Shown in pieces: positions 1 to 8,294 of a stretch of DNA of 64,000 nucleotides (position 1 is its first letter; each line of letters starts with the position of its first letter). The notes under the pieces are model-generated. The model worked only from the letters and a program-made list of their open reading frames with translations, did not search any database and was not told the origin of the DNA. The DNA is from Costertonia aggregata (GTDB lineage: Bacteria; Bacteroidota; Bacteroidia; Flavobacteriales; Flavobacteriaceae): NCBI RefSeq assembly GCF_013402795.1, contig NZ_CP058595.1, positions 2,327,848 to 2,391,847 of the forward strand, written 5' to 3'. A program made the position numbers and the translations under genes.

Positions 1-411
1 GTTTATGCGGGTAAACCAGGCAAAAAAGTTTAAGAACCGGCTGTCACTGTCAAACTTCATCTGAAAACAGCCGACCGTATTGTCTTTTTTTATGGCATTT
101 AGTATGTTTTCGTCAAAACGATAGGGTGGGGATGTATCGGCATGTAAAAAATATAAAATGTTCCCTTGGGCATATTTGGCCCCCATGTTCAATTGTTTGG
201 CCCTGCCTACTGGGGAATGTATTACCGAAGCACCAGCTTCTAGGGCAACATTTACCGTGTTATCTGTACTACCACCATCAACAACGATAATTTCCTGTAT
301 GTTTTTGGGCGAACTCCGTTCTTTGAGAATATCTATTATTTTTCCCATACATTCGGCTTCGTTCAAAACAGGAACAACAATACTTATTTTTGATGTGTCT
401 TGCCTTGTCAA
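1..411 (-). CDS. TIGR04283-type family 2 glycosyltransferase (arsenosugar cluster), partial
   Basis: The C-terminal part lies beyond the left edge. About 137 residues are visible: a GT-A core beginning with a SIVVPVLNEAE strand, then IIVVDGGSTDNT, GRAKQLNMGA and FLHADT (the DxD-like metal/nucleotide site), as in the TIGR04283 family associated with arsenosugar biosynthesis. Such enzymes are thought to transfer a sugar or related group to the arsenic-containing intermediate in the cytoplasm. The frame is closed by a stop a few codons upstream and has no ATG before the conserved core, so I choose the TTG at 409-411; the start is uncertain. It follows the phosphorylase stop by 5 bases, so it is translated from the same minus-strand operon as the next three genes. 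The family call is firm; the arsenic substrate is inferred from context. Confidence 0.85.
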   Translation of the reverse strand, partial: MTRQDTSKISIVVPVLNEAECMGKIIDILKERSSPKNIQEIIVVDGGSTDNTVNVALEAGASVIHSPVGRAKQLNMGAKYAQGNILYFLHADTSPPYRFDENILNAIKKDNTVGCFQMKFDSDSRFLNFFAWFTRIN

Positions 412-416
412 AATCT

Positions 417-1232
417 TTACAGTGATTTTATCAGTTCCCTAAAAAGCCTCACCATTTTAGGTTCGATTTTACCCGCGATTTCTATAATTTCCTGAATATT
501 TACGGGTTTTAGATTATCTGGATCACACTCATCGGTAAGTACCGATACGGCCACAATGGGTAAACGTAGGTGATTGGCGACAATAACTTCGGGAACGGTA
601 CTCATGCCCACGGCATCCGCACCAATAATTTTCAGCATTCTATATTCGGCCTTGGTTTCCAATTGGGGCCCTACCACAGATGCATATACTCCTTTTTGCA
701 AGGTAATTTTTTCCTTTTCGGCTATTTTTACCAATATGTCTCGCATAGTTGTATCATAGGGTTCGGCCATATCGGTAAATCGGTCCCCGAAATTACCAAC
801 TCCCTTAAAGGCCAATGGTGATCCGCCCTGAAGATTTATATGATCCTCGATAAGCATGATATCCCCTTTTTTGAAATTAAGGTTGATGGCTCCGGCAGCA
901 TTGGAAATGAACAATTTTTTTATGCCCAATTGATGCATTACACGAATGGGGTAGGTAATATCCAAAAAATCATAACCTTCGTACAAATGAAAACGGCCCT
1001 GCATCACAACGGTCTTTTTTCCCTCCAAGCTACCGTAGATCAATTTACCGGTATGAAACTCTACTGTGGCCAGAGGAAAGAACGGTATGTGATTATAGTG
1101 CGCCTCTATGGGGTCTTCAATTTCTTCGGCCAATTTTCCCAGACCTGTACCCAGTACAATACCTATTTCAGGGGCTTCAAAACCTTTTCCCTGTAAATAA
1201 GCGGTAGATTCATCAAGTTGTTTTTGTGTCAT
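417..1232 (-). CDS. Purine-nucleoside phosphorylase (trimeric PNP/MTAP type)
   Basis: A 271-residue enzyme of the trimeric PNP/MTA phosphorylase family, which cleaves purine nucleosides with phosphate to base and pentose-1-phosphate in the cytosol. Visible motifs are the phosphate loop GTGLG (28-32), GRFHLYEGY (79-87), NAAGA (111-115), GPQLETKAEY with purine-binding Glu192, and GMSTVPE (209-215). At the position of human PNP Asn243 it carries Asp234 (SVLTDECD). In MTAP, and in an engineered human PNP, Asp there favours 6-amino purines such as adenosine. The gene overlaps the upstream TIGR04282 gene by 20 bases and sits between two arsenosugar-type transferases, so it may remove adenine from an arsenic-containing nucleoside; that role is inference. 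Ordinary purine salvage is the alternative. Confidence 0.93.
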   Translation of the reverse strand: MTQKQLDESTAYLQGKGFEAPEIGIVLGTGLGKLAEEIEDPIEAHYNHIPFFPLATVEFHTGKLIYGSLEGKKTVVMQGRFHLYEGYDFLDITYPIRVMHQLGIKKLFISNAAGAINLNFKKGDIMLIEDHINLQGGSPLAFKGVGNFGDRFTDMAEPYDTTMRDILVKIAEKEKITLQKGVYASVVGPQLETKAEYRMLKIIGADAVGMSTVPEVIVANHLRLPIVAVSVLTDECDPDNLKPVNIQEIIEIAGKIEPKMVRLFRELIKSL

Positions 1233-1905
1233 TTTTTATATGTTTTAAAAAGGGTAAAAAGGCTTCAACGTCTTTTATGTCCTCATAAAGATCAACATCA
1301 TTTCTTTCTTCCAAAATATGGTATGTTTCGTTTTTTAAATCGTTTAGGGTGGCTTCCAGAACAGATGCTGTGCCCCAGTCTTTACCCTTAAAAAGTTCTG
1401 CCTTAAAAATCTTCATTCCCAAAAGATAATATCCGCCGTCCTCGGCAGCGCCTAGAACAAAGTCATTTTCAGTTAACTGTTGAAAGGCATTTTCAAAATC
1501 GTTTTGTGACAGATCAAACATGTCGCTACCGATAATCATAATCTTTTCGTAACCAGCTGCAAACCCCTCTTGGAAAGCATGGGCCATTCGTGTTCCTAAG
1601 GTATCTCCTTTTTGCAGTTTTTTGTCAAAGACTGTATTGTCCCAAATATCATTATCCCAAATCTCTTCGGAATACCAAACTTGTTTTGCGCAGTCGAGCT
1701 TTTGCGTTATGGTAACAGTGTGTTCCAATAAAAATTTATAAATGTCCAATGCTGTTTCGTCCCCTACCGTAGCGGCCAAACGGGTCTTGCATTTGCCCTG
1801 TTCTGGATTTCGTGTAAAAATAAGGAGTAGGTTTTTCGATGTGATATTTCGGTAATTTATGATAGCCTGCGCGTTCTTTGATGGTTGTGATGATAATATG
1901 CCCAA
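1213..1905 (-). CDS. TIGR04282-type (DUF2064) arsenosugar cluster transferase
   Basis: A 230-residue protein of the DUF2064/TIGR04282 family, a GT-A-like nucleotidyl/glycosyl transferase fold often encoded with radical-SAM arsenosugar genes. The family signature FTRNPEQGKCKTRLA lies at about residues 30-44, followed by the metal-site motif IIGSDMFDL and the AAEDGGYYLLG segment. The codon used as start here is TTG at 1903-1905. No ATG precedes the conserved core, and the first 20 residues are poorly conserved in type, so a shorter form is possible. Its end overlaps the phosphorylase start by 20 bases, implying translational coupling. It lies 69 bases after the rhodanese gene. The catalytic reaction is not established from sequence. 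Confidence 0.87.
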   Translation of the reverse strand: MGILSSQPSKNAQAIINYRNITSKNLLLIFTRNPEQGKCKTRLAATVGDETALDIYKFLLEHTVTITQKLDCAKQVWYSEEIWDNDIWDNTVFDKKLQKGDTLGTRMAHAFQEGFAAGYEKIMIIGSDMFDLSQNDFENAFQQLTENDFVLGAAEDGGYYLLGMKIFKAELFKGKDWGTASVLEATLNDLKNETYHILEERNDVDLYEDIKDVEAFLPFLKHIKNDTKTT

Positions 1906-1974
1906 TGGTATTGATTTATGTAGTTTTACAAGTGTAAAGTTGGCTCGGTAAATTATTTCGTTTTTTCTTCTAAA

Positions 1975-2466
1975 TTACCGATATACTTTCTTACCCTTAG
2001 TCAACAATTTTCCCCAATGCTTGCTAAAGGCATGTACTTTTTCTGTTTTTTTTTCGTCTAGATTATATACAGGTTGGTCTTGGTTTTTCCATTCAAAGAT
2101 ACCACCGTATAAATTTTTTACATTGGTATAACCGAATTTTATCAACTCTTCCCCAATATCTTCAGAACGAACGCCTATGGAGCAATAGACTATGATCTCT
2201 TGGTCTTTGTTTGGGATTTTATGATAAACGGAGTCCATTTGAAAAGCTTTGTGCCCTACCCAAATGGAATTTTTGATATGGCTTACGTTGAACTCCTCTT
2301 TTTTTCTCGTATCTAGCAATACCACATCATCCTTTTTTGATAGCTCCTCTACCGTTATGTACGTAACACTTTCTGTATTGAATTTTTTAAGGGTTTTATG
2401 AAGTTTGCTCTGGGAAAAACTTGAAACATAAAAAAGCAATAAAAAAAGGGCTGGTAGTAATTTCAT
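1975..2466 (-). CDS. Secreted rhodanese-like protein
   Basis: A 163-residue protein with a Sec signal peptide (MKLLPALFLLLFYVSSFSQ) and a single rhodanese domain covering about residues 35-132. It has the LLDTRKKEEF segment and the active-site loop CSIGVR with the catalytic Cys95, so it should be able to carry a persulfide or react with an arsenic or selenium species in the periplasm. It is the first gene of the minus-strand operon leading into the TIGR04282, PNP and TIGR04283 genes. A rhodanese is a recurrent companion of arsenosugar-type clusters as I recall them. A TAtcTTTG promoter element sits 22 bases upstream of the start. The precise substrate cannot be read from the sequence. Confidence 0.88.
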   Translation of the reverse strand: MKLLPALFLLLFYVSSFSQSKLHKTLKKFNTESVTYITVEELSKKDDVVLLDTRKKEEFNVSHIKNSIWVGHKAFQMDSVYHKIPNKDQEIIVYCSIGVRSEDIGEELIKFGYTNVKNLYGGIFEWKNQDQPVYNLDEKKTEKVHAFSKHWGKLLTKGKKVYR

Positions 2467-2487
2467 ATATTATTGGGATTGTAAGCA

Positions 2488-2495
2488 CAAAGATA
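2488..2495 (-). promoter_or_regulatory. Candidate -7 promoter element for the rhodanese/arsenosugar operon
   Basis: Read on the minus strand the bases are TATCTTTG, an exact match to the Bacteroidota -7 consensus TAnnTTTG, 22 bases before the rhodanese start. No convincing TTG is found 17-23 bases further upstream, so the call rests on the -7 box alone. Confidence 0.45.
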
Positions 2496-2547
2496 TTATT
2501 TTAGAAGCGTCCTTGGTAATGAATCAATTCTATTTCAAAACACAACG

Positions 2548-4173
2548 ATGCTATACTCAAAACAATCGAATCTACTTATTTGTATCTTTTTGTTATTGTC
2601 CGCTTGTAAAAATGTGGATAAAGGGAAAAATCTGATGGTGGATGAATCCGAAAACAAATACTACCAAGAACCTTACAGACCGCAATTTCACTTTTCCCCG
2701 AAAAAAATGTGGATGAACGACCCTAATGGTATGGTGTATCACAAGGGGGTTTACCATCTTTTTTATCAATATTATCCAGAAGATATTGTTTGGGGGCCCA
2801 TGCATTGGGGTCACGCCACAAGTAAAGATTTAGTGCAGTGGGAACATAAACCTATTGCTTTGTACCCTGATGAAAACGGATTGATTTTCTCGGGAAGCGC
2901 CGTAGTCGATTTTGCAAATACCTCAGGTTTTGGCACTTTGGACAACCCAGCTTTAGTGGCAATCTTTACCTATCACCTCATGGAAGGGGAGAAAGCCGGC
3001 AGAACCGATTTTCAGACCCAGGGTATCGCATATAGTTTGGACAATGGCGATACGTGGACCAAATTTGAAGAAAACCCGGTCATTGGGAATAATGGTATCA
3101 AAGATTTTAGGGATCCCAAAGTTTTTTGGGACGATATAAACCATGCCTGGGTCATGAGTCTGGTAGCAGGCGATCATCTGCAATTGTGGAGCTCCAACGA
3201 TTTAAAAAAATGGACAAAGCTTAGTGAATTCGGAAAAAAACAAGGGGCGCATGGCGGTGTTTGGGAATGTCCCGATCTGTTTAAATTAAAGGTCGAAGGT
3301 GCTGATGAAGAAAAATGGGTGTTGCTGATCAGTATAAATCCCGGAGCTCCAAACGGTGGTAGTGGTACACAATATTTTATAGGGGATTTTGATGGTGCAA
3401 AGTTTACAACAAAACAAACTCGCGAAAAATGGATAGACTGGGGGACAGACAATTATGCTGGAGTGACCTATAACGTGCTACCCAAGGATTTTTATGGTGA
3501 TACATATTCAAATGATCCAGAGCAAGATAGAATATTCATTGGTTGGATGAGCAATTGGGCCTATGCACGGGAAACACCTACCAAAAAATGGCGAAGTGCC
3601 ATGACGGTCCCGAGAAAACTTACCCTAAAAAAGATTGGCACTGAATATGAACTGATCAATTATCCGGTAAGTAATTTGAACAACATAATTCATTCAGAAT
3701 ACAAAGAAACCATCCAAATACCTGCTGATAGTATACAATCGGTTCCTTTTAAAAATTACAATCAATCCCAGGTGAAATTCAGGACTACAACCAAAGGTTT
3801 TGAACTTGTTTTCAAGAATGATGTTGATGACGAACTCTTGTTGACCATGAACAGTGAAAAAGAAACTTTTGTGTTGGACAGGAGAACTTCTGGCAAAATC
3901 GATTTTCATGAAGATTTTGCCAGTGGCGTCCAAACGATGCCTATGAACAATTTAGGTCAAGCAGAGTTTGAGGTTCGTATTCTTATGGATGCTTCGTCTA
4001 TCGAAGTTTTTATCAACGAGGGGCAATATGTAATGACAGCACAGGTTTTTCCAAACAAGGCATTCAATATGCTCGATATTGAGAACAATGCGAGCGGAAC
4101 GATTATCCTAAACGATTTTGAGATAAGTAAAGTCGCTTCTATTTGGCAAGATGTTGGCAACACTCCAAATTAG
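2548..4173 (+). CDS. Glycoside hydrolase family 32 lipoprotein (levanase/fructanase-like)
   Basis: A 541-residue beta-fructosidase. A lipoprotein signal ends in LLLSAC with the lipidated Cys20, so the enzyme is anchored on the cell envelope. The five-bladed propeller carries all three catalytic landmarks of GH32: WMNDPNG with nucleophile Asp58, FRDP (187-190) with the transition-state stabiliser, and WECPD with the acid/base Glu240. A C-terminal beta-sandwich (about 390-535, with the SSIEVFINEG segment) completes the family architecture, and the length is normal. It should release fructose from levan, inulin or sucrose; which one is not decidable. There is no sugar transporter, SusC/D pair or fructokinase next to it, so it stands alone here. 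A strong terminator follows at 4199-4228. Confidence 0.95.
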   Translation: MLYSKQSNLLICIFLLLSACKNVDKGKNLMVDESENKYYQEPYRPQFHFSPKKMWMNDPNGMVYHKGVYHLFYQYYPEDIVWGPMHWGHATSKDLVQWEHKPIALYPDENGLIFSGSAVVDFANTSGFGTLDNPALVAIFTYHLMEGEKAGRTDFQTQGIAYSLDNGDTWTKFEENPVIGNNGIKDFRDPKVFWDDINHAWVMSLVAGDHLQLWSSNDLKKWTKLSEFGKKQGAHGGVWECPDLFKLKVEGADEEKWVLLISINPGAPNGGSGTQYFIGDFDGAKFTTKQTREKWIDWGTDNYAGVTYNVLPKDFYGDTYSNDPEQDRIFIGWMSNWAYARETPTKKWRSAMTVPRKLTLKKIGTEYELINYPVSNLNNIIHSEYKETIQIPADSIQSVPFKNYNQSQVKFRTTTKGFELVFKNDVDDELLLTMNSEKETFVLDRRTSGKIDFHEDFASGVQTMPMNNLGQAEFEVRILMDASSIEVFINEGQYVMTAQVFPNKAFNMLDIENNASGTIILNDFEISKVASIWQDVGNTPN

Positions 4174-4198
4174 TTACGTTTTGTAGAACTTTTCCAAT

Positions 4199-4228
4199 AA
4201 AAAATCCCCGTGCCCACGGGGATTTTTT
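4199..4228 (+). terminator. Rho-independent terminator after the GH32 gene (probably bidirectional)
   Basis: A run of A, the stem CCCCGTG/CACGGGG with a two-base core loop, and a run of six T. The symmetric A/T flanks mean it can also stop transcription of the small minus-strand gene ending at 4262. Confidence 0.9.
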
Positions 4229-4261
4229 ATTGTATTTTGATAAATGTTCAGTAAGGTGCAA

Positions 4262-4432
4262 TTAATCAAAAGCGAATCCGGTAGATATCCTGAATATAAA
4301 CGCATAAAGCACAACGGCGAACATGATAAAGCTAAACCAAGCAAAAGCCTTAAAGTATTTAGTAACGATAAGATGTCCCAAGTTTCTAAAGCCTTCCAAA
4401 TAAATTTGTTTGATGAGTAATATGGTTTTCAT
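4262..4432 (-). CDS. Small DUF6747-like membrane protein
   Basis: A 56-residue protein beginning MKTILLIKQIYLEGFRNLG, with one membrane segment in its C-terminal half (FAWFSFIMFAVVLYAFIF). It resembles the small flavobacterial family I know as DUF6747, whose function is unknown. An upstream start at 4489 would add 19 basic residues that do not look like the family, so I choose the ATG at 4430-4432. It is encoded convergently to the GH32 gene and upstream of the tRNA-Phe terminator, apparently as a single-gene unit. The amphipathic N-terminus and single helix suggest an inner-membrane peptide. No further role can be assigned. Confidence 0.7.
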   Translation of the reverse strand: MKTILLIKQIYLEGFRNLGHLIVTKYFKAFAWFSFIMFAVVLYAFIFRISTGFAFD

Positions 4433-4680
4433 TTTTAAAGATTTATGGTTTCCTAACAGGGCAAATCTAAAGCGGTATTTCTGTTTCAATTTTGTTTTTG
4501 GTCGAAGACAAATAAAAATCCGCTGAACTACAAATAAAAAAGGGCATAAAGAAAATATATGTATTTCATCGATGAAACCCTATATAGCTTATCTTTAAAA
4601 GATTGGATGAAATGCGATATAAATTCTTTGAAGTGAATATGAAGGGACTTTTGAAAGTCTATTGACTTGATACCGCAAAC

Positions 4681-4713
4681 AAAAAAATCCTTACTATGAT
4701 GTAAGGATTTTTT
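4681..4713 (-). terminator. Terminator of the tRNA-Phe transcript
   Basis: A ten-base inverted repeat (AAATCCTTAC/GTAAGGATTT) with a six-base loop and a trailing T run on the minus strand, starting two bases after the tRNA 3' end. Confidence 0.85.
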
Positions 4714-4714
4714 G

Positions 4715-4787
<73 letters not shown>

Positions 4788-4854
4788 ATGCCCTAAAGCG
4801 GGTGCAAATATAATTTCAAATTTAGGATATACAAACAAAAAAGCGAAAAAAGGC

Positions 4855-4883
4855 TTTTGTTTTTTTCACTTTTCGGATCTTTG
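4855..4883 (+). promoter_or_regulatory. Candidate promoter of coaX
   Basis: TTTTG at 4855-4859, a spacer of 16 bases, then GATCTTTG at 4876-4883 (one mismatch to TAnnTTTG). Transcription would begin at about 4887-4890, essentially on the coaX ATG at 4888. Confidence 0.5.
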
Positions 4884-4887
4884 TAAC

Positions 4888-5616
4888 ATGAACTTAATTA
4901 TAGATGCGGGAAACACATTGGTAAAACTAGCTGTCTTCAATGACGCAAAGATGATTTTTGACCAACAATCAAAAAAAGAACATGTAGCCAAACAAGTAAA
5001 AGAAGTTTGCGATCATTACCCCCAAATATCCCACAGCATAATTTCTTCGGTCAGTAATCTGGATACAAAAGTAAAAGCCGTACTATCTATTTTTAGTATA
5101 GTACATGAATTGGGGCATAATTCCAAAACACCTTTTAAGAATTCATATGCAACGCCTCAAACATTGGGTGTGGACCGTATGGCACTGGCAACTGCAGCTT
5201 TTTATCACAATCCCCATGCGAATACCTTGGTTATAGATGCCGGCACATGTATCACTTTTGATATGTTGAACGACTACGGCGAGTATTTGGGCGGTGCCAT
5301 TTCGCCTGGCATTCAAATGCGGTACAAGGCTATGAACGAACACACCGCAAAACTGCCTCTTTTAAAGGCGGAAGAGATACACGATTTTATAGGAAACACT
5401 ACCGAAAAAAGCATGCATAGCGGGGTGGTGAACGGGGTATGTAATGAGATCGACGGTGTAATTCATCAATATAAATCACGTTTTGAAGATTTAACAGTTA
5501 TTTTAACAGGCGGTGATGCTCTATTTTTGTCAAAACGATTAAAAAATACCATATTTGCCCATTCCAATTTTCTCTTACAAGGGCTTAATTATTTGCTGGA
5601 ATACAACAAACAATAA
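4888..5616 (+). CDS. coaX: Type III pantothenate kinase
   Basis: A 242-residue cytosolic kinase of the ASKHA fold that phosphorylates pantothenate in the first step of coenzyme A synthesis. The phosphate-binding DAGNT motif is at residues 6-10, LGVDR precedes the central helix, and the second nucleotide/substrate segment LVIDAGTCITFD and the GGAISPG loop are all present. Length and motif order are typical for CoaX. It opens a long plus-strand run. The next gene starts at the base after its stop (TAAATG), so coupling with the outer-membrane protein is likely. The upstream promoter-like sequence would give an almost leaderless message. Confidence 0.96.
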   Translation: MNLIIDAGNTLVKLAVFNDAKMIFDQQSKKEHVAKQVKEVCDHYPQISHSIISSVSNLDTKVKAVLSIFSIVHELGHNSKTPFKNSYATPQTLGVDRMALATAAFYHNPHANTLVIDAGTCITFDMLNDYGEYLGGAISPGIQMRYKAMNEHTAKLPLLKAEEIHDFIGNTTEKSMHSGVVNGVCNEIDGVIHQYKSRFEDLTVILTGGDALFLSKRLKNTIFAHSNFLLQGLNYLLEYNKQ

Positions 5617-6882
5617 ATGGTAAAAAGAATTTTAATTGCATTGGTATGCTTTGCTGCCACTGGAATATATGCTCAAAACGGTTCGGTTTCCCCATATTCG
5701 TATTTTGGTATTGGTGATTTAAGGGCGGTAGGTACCGTAGAAAACCAAATGATGGGCGGTGTGAGTATGTATGGGGATAGTATACATATCAATCTAAGAA
5801 ACCCGGCAGCTTACAGCCAATTGGCCTTAACAACATATACGGCCGGAATATCCCGAAGAGAACTCAGGTTAAAGACTTTTGAAGAGCAACAAAGAACATC
5901 TATAACTACACTTGATTATTTGGCTTTGGGCTTTCCCATTGCTAAAAAAATGGGAATGGGTTTGGGTATAATGCCATTTTCTTCTATCGGATATAACCTA
6001 ACCTCGCAATCAGTCGACCAAAATGGAAGTACAGTGACCAATGCCTTTACCGGGGAAGGTGGATTGAACAGGGCGTACCTTTCATTAGGTTACGAAGCAT
6101 TTAAAGATTTTCGATTGGGTGCTACCGTAAACTTTAATTTTGGTAGCTTGGAAAACCGTAGGGTGCAGAGTGTTGAAGACGTACAATTTGGTACTTTGGA
6201 TGATAGGGAGTCCAAAGTAAATGGCTTCGACTTTAACTTTTCTGCAAACTATACGCCAAAAATCAAGGAAAAATATACGTTATACACTTCTGTGTTGGTG
6301 AATACCCAAGCCAATTTGGTTTCCGAAAATACGCAAGCCATAGGTTCGTTTTCAAGCGTTACGGGAGTTAATATTGAAGTCATAGATGTTAATTTGGCTG
6401 CGCAAAACCTAAAGAATACCGAAATTAAGATACCTACGACAACGACTTTGGGCTTAGGTTTCGGGGAAGATAAAAAGTGGTTCATGGGTGCGGAGTATAG
6501 TTTTCAAAAGTTAAGTGCAATACAAAATGATTTTCTCGAGGTAGAAAATTTGGTATATAACGATGCCAGTAGTATTGCTTTTGGGGGGTACTTTATACCG
6601 GAATACAACTCTTTTGATAGTTTTTTTAAACGAGTAACTTATAGGGCTGGCTTGCGTTTGGACAATACCGGGATGATGGTCAATAATAAAGAGATCAATA
6701 ACTTTGGCATAACTTTTGGACTAGGATTACCGCTCGGTGGAAGTTTCTCGAACGTCAACCTAGGTTTTGAATTGGGCAGGAGAGGAACTACGGATGCCAG
6801 TTTGGTAGAGGAGAGCTATTTGAAAATAAACCTTGGGTTGTCATTGAATGATCGATGGTTTGTAAAGAGACAAATAAATTAA
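5617..6882 (+). CDS. Outer-membrane beta-barrel protein of unknown function
   Basis: A 421-residue protein with a signal peptide ending near GIYAQ and a long series of alternating amphipathic strands. The early segment VSPYSYFGIGDLR and the glycine-rich strand GMGLGIMPFSSIGYN resemble FadL/PorV-like barrels of Bacteroidota, but I cannot assign a defined family. It starts directly on the coaX stop (TAAATG) and precedes a TPR protein and lptC, so it belongs to an envelope-assembly neighbourhood. The last strand, ending LNLGLSLNDRWFVKRQIN, looks like a closing barrel strand. Its cargo, if any, is not readable. Confidence 0.75.
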   Translation: MVKRILIALVCFAATGIYAQNGSVSPYSYFGIGDLRAVGTVENQMMGGVSMYGDSIHINLRNPAAYSQLALTTYTAGISRRELRLKTFEEQQRTSITTLDYLALGFPIAKKMGMGLGIMPFSSIGYNLTSQSVDQNGSTVTNAFTGEGGLNRAYLSLGYEAFKDFRLGATVNFNFGSLENRRVQSVEDVQFGTLDDRESKVNGFDFNFSANYTPKIKEKYTLYTSVLVNTQANLVSENTQAIGSFSSVTGVNIEVIDVNLAAQNLKNTEIKIPTTTTLGLGFGEDKKWFMGAEYSFQKLSAIQNDFLEVENLVYNDASSIAFGGYFIPEYNSFDSFFKRVTYRAGLRLDNTGMMVNNKEINNFGITFGLGLPLGGSFSNVNLGFELGRRGTTDASLVEESYLKINLGLSLNDRWFVKRQIN

Positions 6883-6922
6883 TAAAAAATTAGTACATTA
6901 ACCACTTTAAAAATATAGCAAA

Positions 6923-8293
6923 ATGAAAACGAAATTTTACTTGATGACGGTTGCCTTTCTTGGGATGATGGGCGCAAGTAATGCTCAGGCACAAAATCCG
7001 GAATGTATGCAGAACCTATCCATATTTTCCGAACATGCCAAAGTGAAAAATTATGAAGCGGCCTACACACCTTGGAAAATGGTATATGATAATTGTCCAG
7101 ATGTAAACAGGGCGATCTATTCCTATGGCGACGATATTTTAGAATACAAAATCGAGAAAAGCTCCGGAGCGGAGAAAGAAGGTTTTATAAACGATTTAAT
7201 GGCTCTTTATGACAATAGCATGAAATACTTTCCCAAAAAGTATCCCATGGCCAAAACCATAACGGAAAAAGTCTTGTTCAAATACGACAACAAGATGATC
7301 GATGATGCCGAAATTTATGAAATGTTGGGCAAGGCCTTTAAAGAGGATAGGGCAAACTTTACGCACCCGAAGGCATTGTACCTTTATTTCTCTAGTTTGG
7401 TTGACTTGCATGGGGCAGGTAAAAAAGAACTGCAGGAAGTTTTTGATGTGTACGATGATGTCACTGAAAAAATTGAAGAAGAAAATAACGAGTTGACCGA
7501 TAAAATATCTCCCTTATTGGAAAAGGAAGAGGCCAACACGCTTACGTCAAAAGAGAAAAGACGCTTAAAGTCATACAACAGTTACTCGGAAAACTATGGT
7601 AAAATCGTGGGCAGTATAGACTCAAAGTTAGGGGCATTGGCCGACTGTGGAAACCTTATCCCATTGTATGAAAAAAGTTTTGAAAACAAGAAAAATGACG
7701 TTGATTGGGTAAAAAGGGCCGTAGGTAGAATGTTCAGTAAAGAATGTACAGACGATCCCATGTTCCAAAAACTCTTTGAAGCGCAATTAGCTCTTGATCC
7801 TTCTGCCGATGCTTATGTATATGGTGGTACACTCAAAAAGAAAGCGGGTGATATGAAAGGTGCCATTGCAGATTTTGATAAAGCGTTGACATTGGAGACT
7901 GATGCTAAAAAGAAATCAAATATTGCCTACAAAATCGCAACCAGTTATAGAAGATCAAGTAAGTCAACAGCTAGGAAGTATGCCCAAAAAGCTTTGGATG
8001 CGAATCCATCTAACGGAAAGGCTTATCTATTAATTGCGAACTTGTATGCCAGTAGTGCTAATAGCTGTGGTAGTACACCGTTTGAGAAAAGAGCTATCTA
8101 TTGGAAAGCCGCGGATATGGCCCGTAGGGCAGGTAGGGTTGATCCTTCCTTGAGCAGTAGGGCAAGTCAGGCCGCTGCCAGTTACAATGCAAAAGCACCA
8201 TCCAAGACAGATATTTTTAATTCTGGAATGGCTGGGAAAACCGTAAGTTTTTCATGTTGGGTAGGGGGTAGCGTAAAAGTGCCCAATCTATAA
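6923..8293 (+). CDS. Exported tetratricopeptide-repeat protein
   Basis: A 456-residue protein with a signal peptide (cleavage near SNAQAQ) and an all-helical body. Tetratricopeptide-like units are clearest at about residues 290-400 (DAYVYGGTLKKKAGDMKGAI followed by paired helices). A charged coiled-coil-like stretch rich in E and K occurs near 175-215. The C-terminal region contains several Cys and small residues (CGSTPFEKRAIYWKAADMAR). Such proteins act as periplasmic scaffolds. It lies 40 bases after the outer-membrane barrel gene and 1 base before lptC, which places it in the same unit, but no direct partner can be named. Confidence 0.82.
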   Translation: MKTKFYLMTVAFLGMMGASNAQAQNPECMQNLSIFSEHAKVKNYEAAYTPWKMVYDNCPDVNRAIYSYGDDILEYKIEKSSGAEKEGFINDLMALYDNSMKYFPKKYPMAKTITEKVLFKYDNKMIDDAEIYEMLGKAFKEDRANFTHPKALYLYFSSLVDLHGAGKKELQEVFDVYDDVTEKIEEENNELTDKISPLLEKEEANTLTSKEKRRLKSYNSYSENYGKIVGSIDSKLGALADCGNLIPLYEKSFENKKNDVDWVKRAVGRMFSKECTDDPMFQKLFEAQLALDPSADAYVYGGTLKKKAGDMKGAIADFDKALTLETDAKKKSNIAYKIATSYRRSSKSTARKYAQKALDANPSNGKAYLLIANLYASSANSCGSTPFEKRAIYWKAADMARRAGRVDPSLSSRASQAAASYNAKAPSKTDIFNSGMAGKTVSFSCWVGGSVKVPNL

Positions 8294-8294
8294 G

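Noticed and set aside
2548-4173. GH32 gene as part of a polysaccharide-utilisation locus
   Set aside because: No SusC/SusD pair, sugar transporter, kinase or regulator is adjacent; the flanking genes are unrelated.
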